Counted from the stretch's first letter, positions 1 through 8,108 are shown. The stretch is 62,506 nt of DNA from JAHCIE01 sp034431435 (GCA_034431435.1 DAOUDG010000076.1:1-62506), one strand, 5' to 3'. The notes: generated by a model not told the origin, from the letters alone. Translations and numbers: made by a program.

Positions 1-98
1 GCAGGTAAGCGCGGTTGAAGACGACGACCTGGATAGGCGGGGGGTGTAAGCGCGGTAACGTGTTGAGCCAACCCGTACTAAGGCGCGAGGGCTTAACT
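1..98 (+). rRNA. rrl: 23S ribosomal RNA, 3' end (partial)
   Basis: The first ~98 bases match the conserved 3' end of bacterial 23S rRNA: a GTTGAAGACGACGA block, a GATAGGC block, GTGTAAGCGCGG, GTTGAGC, a CGTACTAA block and a final GGGCTTAAC. The last bases would pair with the 5' end of the molecule, which lies outside the window. The exact 3' terminus is estimated from the E. coli end. No 5S rRNA follows before the terminator at 197, which is unusual for a 23S gene. Confidence 0.93.
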
Positions 99-196
99 GT
101 GTTCTACGGAGGGGGCGTTTCCCCAGCCGCGACAGAGCCTGTGACGATGACCTTCTCTTCCTGCTCAGTTCTCAGCGTGTCACGGGTGAGAGAAAT

Positions 197-236
197 GACG
201 GGCTGCTCAATTGCTGAGCAGCCCGTCTTGCTTTTC
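197..236 (+). terminator. Intrinsic terminator after 23S rRNA
   Basis: A perfect 13-bp stem (197-209 with 215-227) closes a 5-base loop and is followed by a T-rich stretch (TTGCTTTT). It lies about 100 bp beyond the 23S end and just before the convergent oxidoreductase gene. It probably ends the rRNA transcript and may act in both directions, because the opposite-strand tail is also T-rich. Confidence 0.85.
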
Positions 237-244
237 CTGCCTCG

Positions 245-1540
245 CTACAGCCCCGTCCCCTCCTCGTGCGGCACAATCCGCGCGTTCATGCCAAAGTCTT
301 GCCAGCAGGGTATCGACGGCTCTTGCCCCACGACCAACGCGGCCAGAATCTCGGCGGCGGCCGGCGCGGTCATGACGCCGTGGCCCACGTGGGCCGTCGA
401 GACGAACAGGCCGTCGATGCCCGGCGCGCGGTCGATGAGGGCGCGCTCGCTGTGGACAGTGCGGCCCTGCTCATCCCTGACCGGCTCGCGCATGGTGTAG
501 TAGCCGATCTGGTGGGCGATGCGGCGGCTCAGGTAGCGCGGGTCGCGGAAGCCTTCGCCGGCGCGGTGGCCCCACTGCTTGCCCATCACGTACAGCGTCG
601 CCTCCGGGAAACGTGAGTCCTTGAACTGCTCGACGGGGAAGCGCGGGTCAGTGGCCGTGGGGCGGGCATAGGACCAGGCAAACAGTAGCCCGGCGCCCTC
701 GGGGCGGAAGTGGGGGAAGGGACGGCGGCCGATGGTCAGCGGGCCATCGGCGGGGATGTCCGGGTGACGCCAGGGCGTCAGGAAGCTCTGGCGGGGCACG
801 CACACAACCGGTAGCTCCACGCCCACCGTCCGCGCCAGGGGGCGGCAGCTGGCGCTGGCGGCCAGGGCGACCGCACCTGCCGCTATATGGCCACGCGGCG
901 TGATGACGCCCGTGACACGCCCGTTCTCGGCAGCGATGGCCGTCACCGGGGTGTCTAGCAGGAACCGCGTGTGTCGCGTGCAGCGAGCAAAGCGGTTGGC
1001 GAGGAAGTCGGAACTGAACCAGCCCCCTGTCGTGTCAACGCGCGCGCCGACCGTGTGGGCTGGCAGCCAGGGAAACTCGCGGCGGGCCGTGTCGCCGTCG
1101 AGGTACTGGGCGGCGGTGATACCCCACGAGTGGAGCAGGTCAACCACGTGGCGCAGGCCGTGGGTCTCGCTCTCGTCCAGGCCCAGCCACACGTAGCCGC
1201 GCTGGCGGAAGTTGAGACCGGCCACCGCCCCATCCCCCAGGTAATCGTCGGCATGCACGATAATCTCAAGGCTGCGGCGGGTCTGCTCGGCGATGGCGCG
1301 CGGCACCCAGGTGGTGCGGATGGCTTCCAGGGAGGCGGTCGATGCGCCGTTGGCGAGCTGCGAATTGGCCTCGACCAGCACGATGCGCAGCGTGGGATCG
1401 ACGCGCTCTAGCGCCCACGCGGCCGCCGGCCCCGCCTGGCCGCCGCCCACAATGACCACATCGGCGCTGAGGCCGTCAGGCCCGCCGAGTAGGCGATCCA
1501 CGTCGCTGCCACGGTAGAAGCGCGGCTGAGCATCGGTCAT
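245..1540 (-). CDS. FAD-dependent oxidoreductase (DAO family)
   Basis: The 431-aa protein fits the D-amino-acid oxidase / sarcosine oxidase-like fold. An FAD-binding Rossmann motif (VVIVGGGQAGPAAAWAL) near residue 30 is followed by an acidic strand end (LVEAN), and a C-terminal FAD segment reads GIDGLFVSTAHVGHGVMTAPAAAE. Such enzymes oxidise amines or amino acids using O2 or another acceptor; the substrate cannot be read from sequence. The ATG at 1540 was chosen because upstream in-frame sequence lacks conservation and overlaps the divergent promoter at 1617-1645. The gene is convergent with the rRNA operon. No partner gene sits beside it, so a solitary amine/amino-acid dehydrogenase role is inference. 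Confidence 0.8.
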   Translation of the reverse strand: MTDAQPRFYRGSDVDRLLGGPDGLSADVVIVGGGQAGPAAAWALERVDPTLRIVLVEANSQLANGASTASLEAIRTTWVPRAIAEQTRRSLEIIVHADDYLGDGAVAGLNFRQRGYVWLGLDESETHGLRHVVDLLHSWGITAAQYLDGDTARREFPWLPAHTVGARVDTTGGWFSSDFLANRFARCTRHTRFLLDTPVTAIAAENGRVTGVITPRGHIAAGAVALAASASCRPLARTVGVELPVVCVPRQSFLTPWRHPDIPADGPLTIGRRPFPHFRPEGAGLLFAWSYARPTATDPRFPVEQFKDSRFPEATLYVMGKQWGHRAGEGFRDPRYLSRRIAHQIGYYTMREPVRDEQGRTVHSERALIDRAPGIDGLFVSTAHVGHGVMTAPAAAEILAALVVGQEPSIPCWQDFGMNARIVPHEEGTGL

Positions 1541-1616
1541 GGCATGGCCCCCACATAGAGTGAATGCATGACAGAGGATAGCCACGAGTTGCTGCACGCG
1601 CCCGTCATGCTCGGCC

Positions 1617-1645
1617 TTGACAGCCCTGTAGACCCCTCGTATAAT
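1617..1645 (+). promoter_or_regulatory. Consensus sigma-70-type promoter
   Basis: TTGACA at 1617-1622 and TATAAT at 1640-1645 are separated by exactly 17 bp, a full match to the housekeeping consensus. Transcription would begin near 1652 and run into the HTH gene at 1681. Confidence 0.85.
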
Positions 1646-1680
1646 TGTTGCATTACCAAGCACCAGGCAAGGGGGCCGAC

Positions 1681-1884
1681 GTGAACCCGTTCGATGCCTA
1701 CGTCGATGTCCAAGTCGCCGGTGACCGGCTGCATATCCACCCCGAATCGGTGAAGCGGCTGATTCGACAGGGAAAGTTGCCGGCGCTCAAGGTGGGCAAT
1801 AAATGGTTTGTCGAGAGAGACTATTTGGAGCAATTCGCGTTACGCTACGACCCCCGGCCGGGTAACAAGGCGACTCTGTTTTAG
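1681..1884 (+). CDS. Excisionase-type helix-turn-helix DNA-binding protein
   Basis: This is a 67-aa protein of the excisionase/MerR-like winged-helix type. Key segments are LHIHPESVKRLIRQGKLP and ALKVGNKWFVERDYLEQF, the usual pattern of a turn, a recognition helix and a wing that ends in a DYL helix. GTG at 1681 is preceded by an AAGGGGG ribosome-binding stretch. It sits behind a consensus promoter and 42 bp before an HNH nuclease gene, so the two are probably co-transcribed. There is no integrase nearby, so a phage excisionase role is unlikely; a small transcription regulator is more likely. Confidence 0.75.
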   Translation: MNPFDAYVDVQVAGDRLHIHPESVKRLIRQGKLPALKVGNKWFVERDYLEQFALRYDPRPGNKATLF

Positions 1885-1926
1885 CACACAGTCGGGCGGA
1901 GCCGAGGGTCCTGGGAGCAGGGAAGT

Positions 1927-2436
1927 ATGTCCAACGTTCTGGTCCTCAACGCTACCTACGAGCCTCTCAGCGTCGTGTCCATACGCCGCGCCATCGTCCT
2001 CCTGTTGAAGGAGAAGGCGGAGGTGGTCGAAGCCACCAACGCCCGCCTGCGCGCCGAACACGTCGATCTGTCCGTGCCGTCGGTCATCCGCCTGGTCACC
2101 TACGTGCCCGTCCCGCCACGGCTGCCGCTGCCCGTATCGCGGCGCACGGTGCTGGCTCGTGACAATTACACCTGCCAGTATTGCGGCGCGCAGCCCGGCA
2201 AGACCCAGCTGACCATCGACCACGTCGTCCCGCGCAGCAAGGGCGGCGGCACGACCTGGGACAACGTGGTGGCCGCCTGTGCGCCCTGCAACCGCCGCAA
2301 GGGTAACCGGACCCCGGATACCGCCGGGCTATCGCTTCGCTCGACCCCGGCTCGTCCGCGCTATCTCGCCTTTGTCCTGCTCAGCGAGCGCGGTCGCGAC
2401 GATACTTGGGAGAAGTACCTCGACATCTACATCTAG
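1927..2436 (+). CDS. HNH endonuclease
   Basis: The 169-aa protein has a central HNH fold. CQYCGA and CAPCNRRKGN supply two Cys pairs for a structural zinc, and TIDHVVPRSKGGG carries the catalytic His of the beta-beta-alpha-metal site. The N-terminal ~65 residues (LVLNATYEPLSVVSIRRAI) match the stand-alone HNH family common in Actinobacteria, Cyanobacteria and Chloroflexota, whose cellular role is not established. It follows the HTH gene on the same strand. Nothing nearby suggests a restriction or homing system, and no methyltransferase is present. Confidence 0.85.
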   Translation: MSNVLVLNATYEPLSVVSIRRAIVLLLKEKAEVVEATNARLRAEHVDLSVPSVIRLVTYVPVPPRLPLPVSRRTVLARDNYTCQYCGAQPGKTQLTIDHVVPRSKGGGTTWDNVVAACAPCNRRKGNRTPDTAGLSLRSTPARPRYLAFVLLSERGRDDTWEKYLDIYI

Positions 2437-2602
2437 GCCGCGCACTGACTCGGCTTATGACACGCGGGACGGTTCCCTGGGAGCCGCCCCTGTTGTTGTC
2501 TCTTCTCAAGCCCTCAGCCCGGCTTGCTCGGCGTGGCCTGGATTCGCGGTATGGGCCATGATGGCGGAAGCCTGTTGGCCCCTCTTCCACGTGCAGCCAT
2601 GG

Positions 2603-3343
2603 TTAGCGGCTGGGCGCGCCGAGCGGCCTGGGTGGGTCCTTCGATCCGTCCTGGCGCAGCCGCCACACCAGCGCCATGGCCTCGACGAAGATGTTCGCGC
2701 TCATTTTCGACTGCCCGATGCGGCGACGATGGAAAACGATGGGCAGTTCCACCACCCTCGCCCGCATCTGGTAGCAGCGGTAGAGCATCTCTACCTGGAA
2801 GCCGAAGCCCGTCGTCGTCACGTGGTCCAGGTCCAACCGCTCAAGCACGGCGCGGTGGTAACACCGATAGCCGGTCGTCACGTCGTGGTAGGGTAGCCTG
2901 AGCAGCGCGCGCGTATACATCGCTCCGCCCTGGCTGATCGCGCGGCGGTAGCGGGACCATTCAATGGTTGCCCCGCCCTTGACGTAGCGGGAGCCGATTA
3001 CCACGTCGGCGTCGGCGGCGGCAGCGACGAAGCGGACGAGATCCATCGGGTCGTGCTGGAAGTCGGCGTCCATCTGGAAAATCAGCTCGTAGTCGCGCGC
3101 CAGGGCCCAGCGGAAGCCCTCGACGTACGCGCTTCCCAGGCCCAGCTTGGTGGGGCGGTGGAGCACGCGAATACGACCCTGAGTGACTGCGGCAAGCTGC
3201 TCGGCCATCGCACCGGTGCCATCTGGCGAGGCATCATCTACGATGAGGATGTCGAAGCGGGGTGGTTGGTCGAGGATAATGGGGGCGAGCTTCTCGAGGT
3301 TTTCGCGCTCGTTGAAGGTTGGGATAATAATCAGCGATTTCAC
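2603..3343 (-). CDS. Polyprenol-phosphate mannosyltransferase (DPM1-like, GT2)
   Basis: The 246-aa family-2 glycosyltransferase resembles dolichol/polyprenol monophosphomannose synthase. The N-terminus SLIIIPTFNERENLEKL, the IVDDASPDGTG nucleotide-sugar site and the QMDADFQHDP (DXD metal) motif are all present. It would move mannose from GDP-mannose to a polyprenyl phosphate at the inner membrane face. It has no C-terminal membrane domain, as in soluble DPM1/Ppm1. The adjacent upstream gene on the same strand is a multi-membrane-span polyprenol-dependent glycosyltransferase that could use the product. The start at 3343 is the only good ATG. Confidence 0.85.
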   Translation of the reverse strand: MKSLIIIPTFNERENLEKLAPIILDQPPRFDILIVDDASPDGTGAMAEQLAAVTQGRIRVLHRPTKLGLGSAYVEGFRWALARDYELIFQMDADFQHDPMDLVRFVAAAADADVVIGSRYVKGGATIEWSRYRRAISQGGAMYTRALLRLPYHDVTTGYRCYHRAVLERLDLDHVTTTGFGFQVEMLYRCYQMRARVVELPIVFHRRRIGQSKMSANIFVEAMALVWRLRQDGSKDPPRPLGAPSR

Positions 3344-3475
3344 TAACGGTCTCCACGACGGCCTAAGCGGCTTGCCGACAGGGGCAGGGTAACCACAATC
3401 GCCGCCTGCCTCAGTGTGCCATCTAGCTTAGCATAGGTTGCCTTTGGCGGCAAGAACCATCCCATGCTGACATAA

Positions 3476-5080
3476 TCATGTCTGGCTATCGCCTGCGCCT
3501 GGTGGCCGCCGCAGTGGGTCGCGCTCGGCCAGCCAGGCGATGAGCGGCGCTGCAAAGACCAGGCTGACCGCCGCCAGGCGCAGGTAGGGCTTGTAGCTCT
3601 CGAACCAGCCGACGCGCCAGCCGAAGCCCGTCACCACATGCGCCAGCATGGCCGTGAACGTGAACAGAATCATCCGATTCGCGACCCGCGTGCCGACCAG
3701 TAGCGCGCCAATGCCGACCAGCCACGTCACGTACCAGGGCTGAAACCACAGGCCCCCGAACACCAGGTAGAGGAAGAATGCCTGGAAGGATGCGTAGGCC
3801 AGCGACATGAACGTGCCGCGCACGCGCGTCATTTCCCACACGTAGAACACGCCGAAGACGAGGTACATCGTCCAGCGCGCCCAGCGGACGGCTGCATCTT
3901 CGCCCACCACGTCCATCAGCGCATCGCGCAGCACTGTGCCGATGGACGTGGTAAAGAGGCTGCCGAAGCCCAGCAGCGAGGCATAGGCGTGCTCGGGTGT
4001 GGTGTAAAAGGGCGCGAATAACAGAGCCGCGATACCCAGCCCGAAGAGCAGCCCACTGACCAGCGGGACGATACCGCGCCGCCCCAGGGCACGTAGACCG
4101 CCGACCAGGAACATGGGGATCAACAGCACGGACAGCCATTTCATCGTGGCCGACAGAACCAGGGCGGTCAGCGCCAGGGTCCAGCGGCGGCGAGCGACCA
4201 GGTAGAAGGCGAGCAGGACCAGGGCCAGCATGGTGATGTCGTTGTGGCCGTCGCCGGCCACATTGAACAGCACCAGGGGATTCCAGGCCATCAGGTAGGC
4301 TCCCGCCCAGGCGTAGGCTGGCTCGATCCGACGCACGGTCAGGTAGACCAGCCAGACGCTCGCCGCGTGAAAGCCTATGAGTGCAAGCTTGAATACGAGT
4401 AAGAGGCGCAGCAGGTCCTCGCCCGCCAGCCGCACCAGAACCGCCGACAGTTGCGTGAAGCCCGGTCCGTACGCGGTCGTCAGATTGCGGAAGATGGTGT
4501 AGTCGAGAGTCAGGTCGGAAGCGACCTGCTCAGGCGGCACGACGTAGGGATTCAGACCCTGCAAGACCCACATGCGCGCGTACAACATGTAGTTGAACAC
4601 ATCGGCGGCTGTGACGGGAAACATCAGCAACAGAATCGCCGAGAAAACGCCGAAGAAGGTGACGATGACCGCGCCCAACTGCCTCATGCTCACCCTGGAA
4701 TCGGCGCTCGCCTGCCGCGTCAGGCGTAGCACGACCCAATAGCCCGCGAGGTACAGGCCGAACAGGGCGAGCATAGTATCCAGGTAGTACCACGCGCCAA
4801 CATTGGTTTCCCCGATGAGCTTGGGTAGATCGATGAGCGGTGAGCCGAGATAGTCGCGCAGCGACATGGGCAGGCTCAACCGCAGCAGATAGACGGCGGC
4901 GCTGGCCGCGCCGAGGGCCGCCAACAGCCCGGCGGCACGCCGCGCGCCATCGGCCGAGGGTGCGGGCGGCGACAACACGTCAGGGGTGGCAGCTGACTCG
5001 AGCATGGGGGCGCTTGTGGGCGCGTTGGGGGGCTTGAGTGGAGAGATGTTCACGGTGGGCCGTCGATGTAGCATTGACAT
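3476..5080 (-). CDS. Multi-pass GT87/mannosyltransferase-like membrane protein
   Basis: The 534-aa protein has about a dozen hydrophobic segments and a short Pro/Ala-rich cytoplasmic N-terminus. Segments such as RNLTTAYGPGFTQLS, AWNPLVLFNVAGDGHND and GGLWFQPWYVTWLV are typical of polyprenyl-phosphate-hexose-dependent alpha-mannosyltransferases (GT-C fold; DUF2029/GT87 relatives). It would transfer mannose outside the membrane, with donor lipid made by the DPM1-like neighbour 130 bp downstream. The start is uncertain. ATG 5080 lies only a few bases from the start point of the promoter at 5093-5121, so GTG 5053 or ATG 5005 could be used. Confidence 0.7.
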   Translation of the reverse strand: MSMLHRRPTVNISPLKPPNAPTSAPMLESAATPDVLSPPAPSADGARRAAGLLAALGAASAAVYLLRLSLPMSLRDYLGSPLIDLPKLIGETNVGAWYYLDTMLALFGLYLAGYWVVLRLTRQASADSRVSMRQLGAVIVTFFGVFSAILLLMFPVTAADVFNYMLYARMWVLQGLNPYVVPPEQVASDLTLDYTIFRNLTTAYGPGFTQLSAVLVRLAGEDLLRLLLVFKLALIGFHAASVWLVYLTVRRIEPAYAWAGAYLMAWNPLVLFNVAGDGHNDITMLALVLLAFYLVARRRWTLALTALVLSATMKWLSVLLIPMFLVGGLRALGRRGIVPLVSGLLFGLGIAALLFAPFYTTPEHAYASLLGFGSLFTTSIGTVLRDALMDVVGEDAAVRWARWTMYLVFGVFYVWEMTRVRGTFMSLAYASFQAFFLYLVFGGLWFQPWYVTWLVGIGALLVGTRVANRMILFTFTAMLAHVVTGFGWRVGWFESYKPYLRLAAVSLVFAAPLIAWLAERDPLRRPPGAGDSQT

Positions 5081-5102
5081 TGAGCGGCGAATATTCTATA
5101 CT
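5074..5102 (+). promoter_or_regulatory. Promoter of the FMN riboswitch-ribXY transcript
   Basis: TTGACA (5074-5079), 17 bp, then TATACT (5097-5102). The transcript would begin about 5109, some 20 bases before the riboswitch aptamer. It overlaps the 5' end of the opposing glycosyltransferase gene. Confidence 0.8.
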
Positions 5103-5121
5103 CTGTGCAGAGGATAACCAA
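5093..5121 (-). promoter_or_regulatory. Opposing promoter for the glycosyltransferase gene
   Basis: On the minus strand TTGGTT (5121-5116), 17 bp, then TAGAAT (5098-5093). Its -10 box overlaps the -10 box of the plus-strand riboswitch promoter, so the two promoters cannot be occupied together. Confidence 0.5.
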
Positions 5122-5129
5122 ATATTGGA

Positions 5130-5263
5130 CCTTCGGGGCAGGGTGAGGCTCGCACGAGCCAATTCCCGATCGGCGGTGGAGCGCGCTGGCGCTAAGCCCG
5201 CGAGCCTTCGGGCAGGATCTGGTCAAATTCCAGAGCCGACGGTACAGTCCGGATGAAAGAAGG
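5130..5263 (+). promoter_or_regulatory. FMN riboswitch (RFN element)
   Basis: All conserved RFN blocks are present in order: GGGGCAGGGTGA, ATTCCCGATCGGCGGT, a variable arm, GCCCGCGAGCC, ATTCCAGAGCCGACGGTA and AGTCCGGATGAAAGAAGG. CCTTC at 5130-5134 pairs with GAAGG at 5259-5263 to close P1. FMN binding is expected to favour the terminator at 5317-5347 and switch off the riboflavin importer downstream. The aptamer lies about 20 bases after the inferred transcription start. Confidence 0.96.
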
Positions 5264-5316
5264 TTGTCAGGTTCACGCCACGGCATTCGCCGTCGGCGAG
5301 AGTTGCCGCGCACGCC

Positions 5317-5347
5317 CCCGAAGCTAAACTGGCTTCGGGTGTTTTTG
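5317..5347 (+). terminator. Riboswitch-controlled intrinsic terminator
   Basis: An 8-bp stem (5317-5324 with 5332-5339) with a 7-base loop is followed by TGTTTTTG. It stands ~55 bases after the aptamer and before ribX, so it is the likely expression platform of the FMN riboswitch. Confidence 0.85.
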
Positions 5348-5373
5348 TAAGTCGGCGCGTCACGCCTGATGTC

Positions 5374-5434
5374 AGGTTGGCTGCATCATCGCAGCCGCCA
5401 ACCGTTGCCTGCCCCGCCCCTATCGGCGGGGCAG
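5374..5434 (+). other. Two extra hairpins in the ribX leader
   Basis: Between the terminator and ribX there are two further stable stems. One spans 5374-5402 (GGTTGG-CTGC with GCAG-CCgCCAACC, one bulge). The other is a perfect 10-bp stem, 5409-5418 with 5425-5434, with a 6-base loop. Neither is followed by a T-run, so they are not ordinary terminators. They could protect RNA ends or tune translation; their role is unknown. Confidence 0.6.
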
Positions 5435-5463
5435 TTCGCTTGGCGCTGGAAACGAGGCATGCT

Positions 5464-6300
5464 ATGGAGTTCCCTGAGTTGCGGGTGAAACTGGGCGGGC
5501 TAGAGCCTGTCGCGCGGCGTGTCTATCGCAGGGGCGGGGTTGTCGCTCTCGACCGCCAGGCTCATCGCTGGCTACCCACGCTCGTCGCCCCGCTGGGTAT
5601 CTTCGCCTTCGTGGCGCTGTGGGCGGTCGCAGCCAGCGCCTACCCGCCGTTCATTTTACCCAGCCCCGACGAAGTAGCGCGGCGATTTGTGGCCGCGCTG
5701 GCCGATGGCACGCTGGCGCGCCACACCGCCGTGACCGTCACGGAGGCCTTGCTTGGCTTCACCATCGGCTTTCTAGTCGCTGTGCCCCTCGGCTATATCG
5801 TTGCCAGGCAGCCCGTCGTCGAACGCGCCCTGACGCCCTATATCGTCGCCTCGCAGTCGGTTCCCATCATCGCCCTGGCCCCCCTGCTTATCCTCTGGTT
5901 CGGGCATGGGCTGACGGCTAAGGTGCTTGTGTGCAGCCTGGTCGTCTTCTTCCCCATCCTGGTGAACACCGTGGTAGCTCTACGCAGCGTCGACGCCCAG
6001 AGTCGCGACCTGATGCGTAGCCTCAACGCTACATCCTGGCAGGTGTTTCGGCTGTTGGAGGTTCCCGCCTCGCTGCCCATCCTTCTCGGCGGCGTTCGCA
6101 TGGGCGTGACGCTGTGTGTGATTGGGGCCGTGGTGGGTGAGTTTGTCGGGGCGGATACCGGGCTGGGGGCGCTGGTCAACATCGCGCGCGGCCTGTACGA
6201 CACTCCGCTGATGTTTGTCGCCATCATCGCCCTGATGGCCCTGGCGATGGCGCTGTATCTCGCCGTGAGCCTGCTGGAACGGCTCACCACTCAGCGGTAG
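5464..6300 (+). CDS. ribX: Riboflavin ABC transporter permease RibX
   Basis: The 278-aa permease belongs to the nitrate/taurine/thiamin-precursor type (BPD_transp_1). It has about six membrane spans and an EAA-like loop (VPASLPILLGGVRMG) near residue 200 that contacts the ATPase. The FMN riboswitch upstream and ribY downstream identify it as RibX of the RibXY importer, described from FMN-riboswitch regulons in Chloroflexi. ATG 5464 was chosen because ACGAGG precedes it at 6 bases and the upstream extension crosses leader hairpins. No ATPase gene is adjacent, so the energising subunit must be encoded elsewhere. Confidence 0.88.
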   Translation: MEFPELRVKLGGLEPVARRVYRRGGVVALDRQAHRWLPTLVAPLGIFAFVALWAVAASAYPPFILPSPDEVARRFVAALADGTLARHTAVTVTEALLGFTIGFLVAVPLGYIVARQPVVERALTPYIVASQSVPIIALAPLLILWFGHGLTAKVLVCSLVVFFPILVNTVVALRSVDAQSRDLMRSLNATSWQVFRLLEVPASLPILLGGVRMGVTLCVIGAVVGEFVGADTGLGALVNIARGLYDTPLMFVAIIALMALAMALYLAVSLLERLTTQR

Positions 6301-6321
6301 AGGGATCCAAGGACCGATTCT

Positions 6322-7356
6322 ATGGACAAGCGACTGTCAGTTGGTACACTTCTGCTCGCACTGTGGGCGGCGGTAGCCGGATGCGCGTCGCCCGCCGCCG
6401 CGCCTCCAGTCGCCGCGACGGCGGCGAACAAGCCCATCGCGCCGGCTGTGTCCGGCGTGTCGGCCGCCGACGTGACCCTGTACATGGGCTATATCCCGAA
6501 TGTGCAGTTTGCCCCGTTCTACGTCGCCCAGGCGAAGGGCTACTTCAAGGATGAGGGTATCAACCTTAGCCTTGACTACGGTATGGAGAATGACCTGCTG
6601 AAGCTGCTGGCAGCCAACCAGGCCCAGTTTGTGGTGGGCAGCGGCGATCAGGTGATTCTGGCCCGCTCGCAGGGCCTGCCCGTCGTGTATGTGATGAACT
6701 GGTATCGGCGCTTCCCGGTGGCCGTGTTCTCGCTTCAGCCGCTGACCTCGCCCCAGGACTTGAAGGGCAAGAAGGTCGGTATCCCCGGCCCCTTCGGTGC
6801 GACTTACGTGGGCCTCAAGGGCCTGCTATATGCGGCGAAGGTGGACGAGAAGCAGGTGGACACGCCCACCGTAGGCTTCACCCAGGCCGAGAGCGTGCTA
6901 AGCGGCCAGGTGGATGCCGCCGTTGGCTACTCGATGAATGAGCCGCTCCAGCTTCAGCAGGCGGGCCAGAAGCCCCATGTCCTGGAAGTGTCCCAGTACA
7001 TCAATCTGGTCGCCAATGGCCTGATTACCAACGAGAAAACGATTCAGGAGAACCCAGACCTGGTGCAGCGCATGGTGCGGGCCACGCTGCGCGGTCTGCG
7101 CGATACCCTCGCTAACCCGGCCGAGGCCTTCGACATCACCCTCAAGGCCGTGCCTGAGGCAGCCAAGACAGCCGACGCCCAGCGTGCGACCCTCGACGCC
7201 GCCATCACCTTCTGGCAGAGCGACCAGCTGGGCAGGAGCGACCCCCAGGCGTGGGAAACGTCGGCCACCTTCATGAAGGATGTAGGGCTGATTCCCACTG
7301 CCATCGACGTGAGTAAGGCCTTCACCAACGACTTCATTCCCCCGAGTCCGCCGTGA
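6322..7356 (+). CDS. ribY: Riboflavin-binding lipoprotein RibY (NMT1/THI5-like)
   Basis: This is a 344-aa substrate-binding lipoprotein. A signal peptide ends in lipobox AVAGC (Cys ~21), followed by an Ala/Pro linker. The THI5/NMT1-like binding domain carries GYIPNVQFAPFYVAQAKGYF and VGSGDQVILARSQGLPVV, the typical pattern of this ligand-binding family. It lies 21 bp after ribX and overlaps coaX by 4 bp. Riboflavin as ligand follows from the FMN riboswitch and the RibXY pairing, not from visible binding residues. Confidence 0.87.
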   Translation: MDKRLSVGTLLLALWAAVAGCASPAAAPPVAATAANKPIAPAVSGVSAADVTLYMGYIPNVQFAPFYVAQAKGYFKDEGINLSLDYGMENDLLKLLAANQAQFVVGSGDQVILARSQGLPVVYVMNWYRRFPVAVFSLQPLTSPQDLKGKKVGIPGPFGATYVGLKGLLYAAKVDEKQVDTPTVGFTQAESVLSGQVDAAVGYSMNEPLQLQQAGQKPHVLEVSQYINLVANGLITNEKTIQENPDLVQRMVRATLRGLRDTLANPAEAFDITLKAVPEAAKTADAQRATLDAAITFWQSDQLGRSDPQAWETSATFMKDVGLIPTAIDVSKAFTNDFIPPSPP

Positions 7357-8108
7357 CGCTCCTTGCCATCGACATCGGCAACACTAACATCAAGTACGGC
7401 CTCTACCACCACGGCGTCTTGACCGACGTCGTCTCCGGGGCTACCGACCGCATCCAGACCGCTGACGAGTATGGCGTTTTGCTCACGCGCCTCGTGCCCT
7501 GGCAGGTGGACGGCTGCATCGTCAGCTCTGTCGTGCCGCCCGTGACCGAGGCTATCACGCACGCGGTGCGCGACTATCTGCGTGTTCACCCGATGATCGT
7601 GCGGCCGGGGATCCGCACCGGCCTGACTATGCGCTACGAGACACCCCATACCCTCGGCTCGGATCGGGTGGTAGCGGCGGTGGCGGCCGTGCATCGCTAC
7701 GGTGCGCCGGTCATCGCGGCTTCCTTCGGCACGGCGACCGTATTCAACGTGGTGGATGCGGAGCGCGCCTTTCTGGGGGGCGCTATCGCGCCGGGGCTGC
7801 GGGTAGCCGCCGACGCGATGAGTCGCTCGGCGGCGCGGCTGACCCAGTTCGAACTGGAAGCGCCGCCCTCGGTCATTGGCCGCTCGACGCGGCAGGCCCT
7901 CCAGTCGGGTACGGTGTTCGGCTTCGTGGCGCTGGTCGAGGGAATCGTGACCCGACTCCGCGCGACCCTGCCCGGCGGCCAGGCTGCCCCGCTGGTGGCG
8001 ACCGGTGGGTTGGTGGAGGTCATCGCCGCCCATACCACCGTCATCGACCACAGGGAGCCGGACCTGACGCTGGCGGGCCTGCATCTGTTGTGGGAGATGA
8101 ATCGCTGA
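7353..8108 (+). CDS. coaX: Type III pantothenate kinase
   Basis: The 251-aa enzyme of the ASKHA superfamily phosphorylates pantothenate in the first step of coenzyme A synthesis. The N-terminal phosphate loop LLAIDIGNTNIKYGLY, the TPHTLGSDR segment that binds pantothenate, and SFGTATVFNVVDAERAFLGGAIAPGL are diagnostic. GTG 7353 overlaps the ribY stop (GTGA), so translation is coupled and the gene falls under the same FMN riboswitch. Length is normal for CoaX. Confidence 0.93.
   Translation: MTLLAIDIGNTNIKYGLYHHGVLTDVVSGATDRIQTADEYGVLLTRLVPWQVDGCIVSSVVPPVTEAITHAVRDYLRVHPMIVRPGIRTGLTMRYETPHTLGSDRVVAAVAAVHRYGAPVIAASFGTATVFNVVDAERAFLGGAIAPGLRVAADAMSRSAARLTQFELEAPPSVIGRSTRQALQSGTVFGFVALVEGIVTRLRATLPGGQAAPLVATGGLVEVIAAHTTVIDHREPDLTLAGLHLLWEMNR

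Noticed and set aside
99..196. Possible 5S rRNA after the 23S end
   Set aside because: The stretch is too short (~98 bases before the terminator stem) and lacks conserved 5S blocks such as the CCGAAC loop.
1681..2436. HTH plus HNH genes as a defence or mobile system
   Set aside because: No methyltransferase, helicase, integrase or repeats accompany them, and this HNH family is a widespread chromosomal gene.
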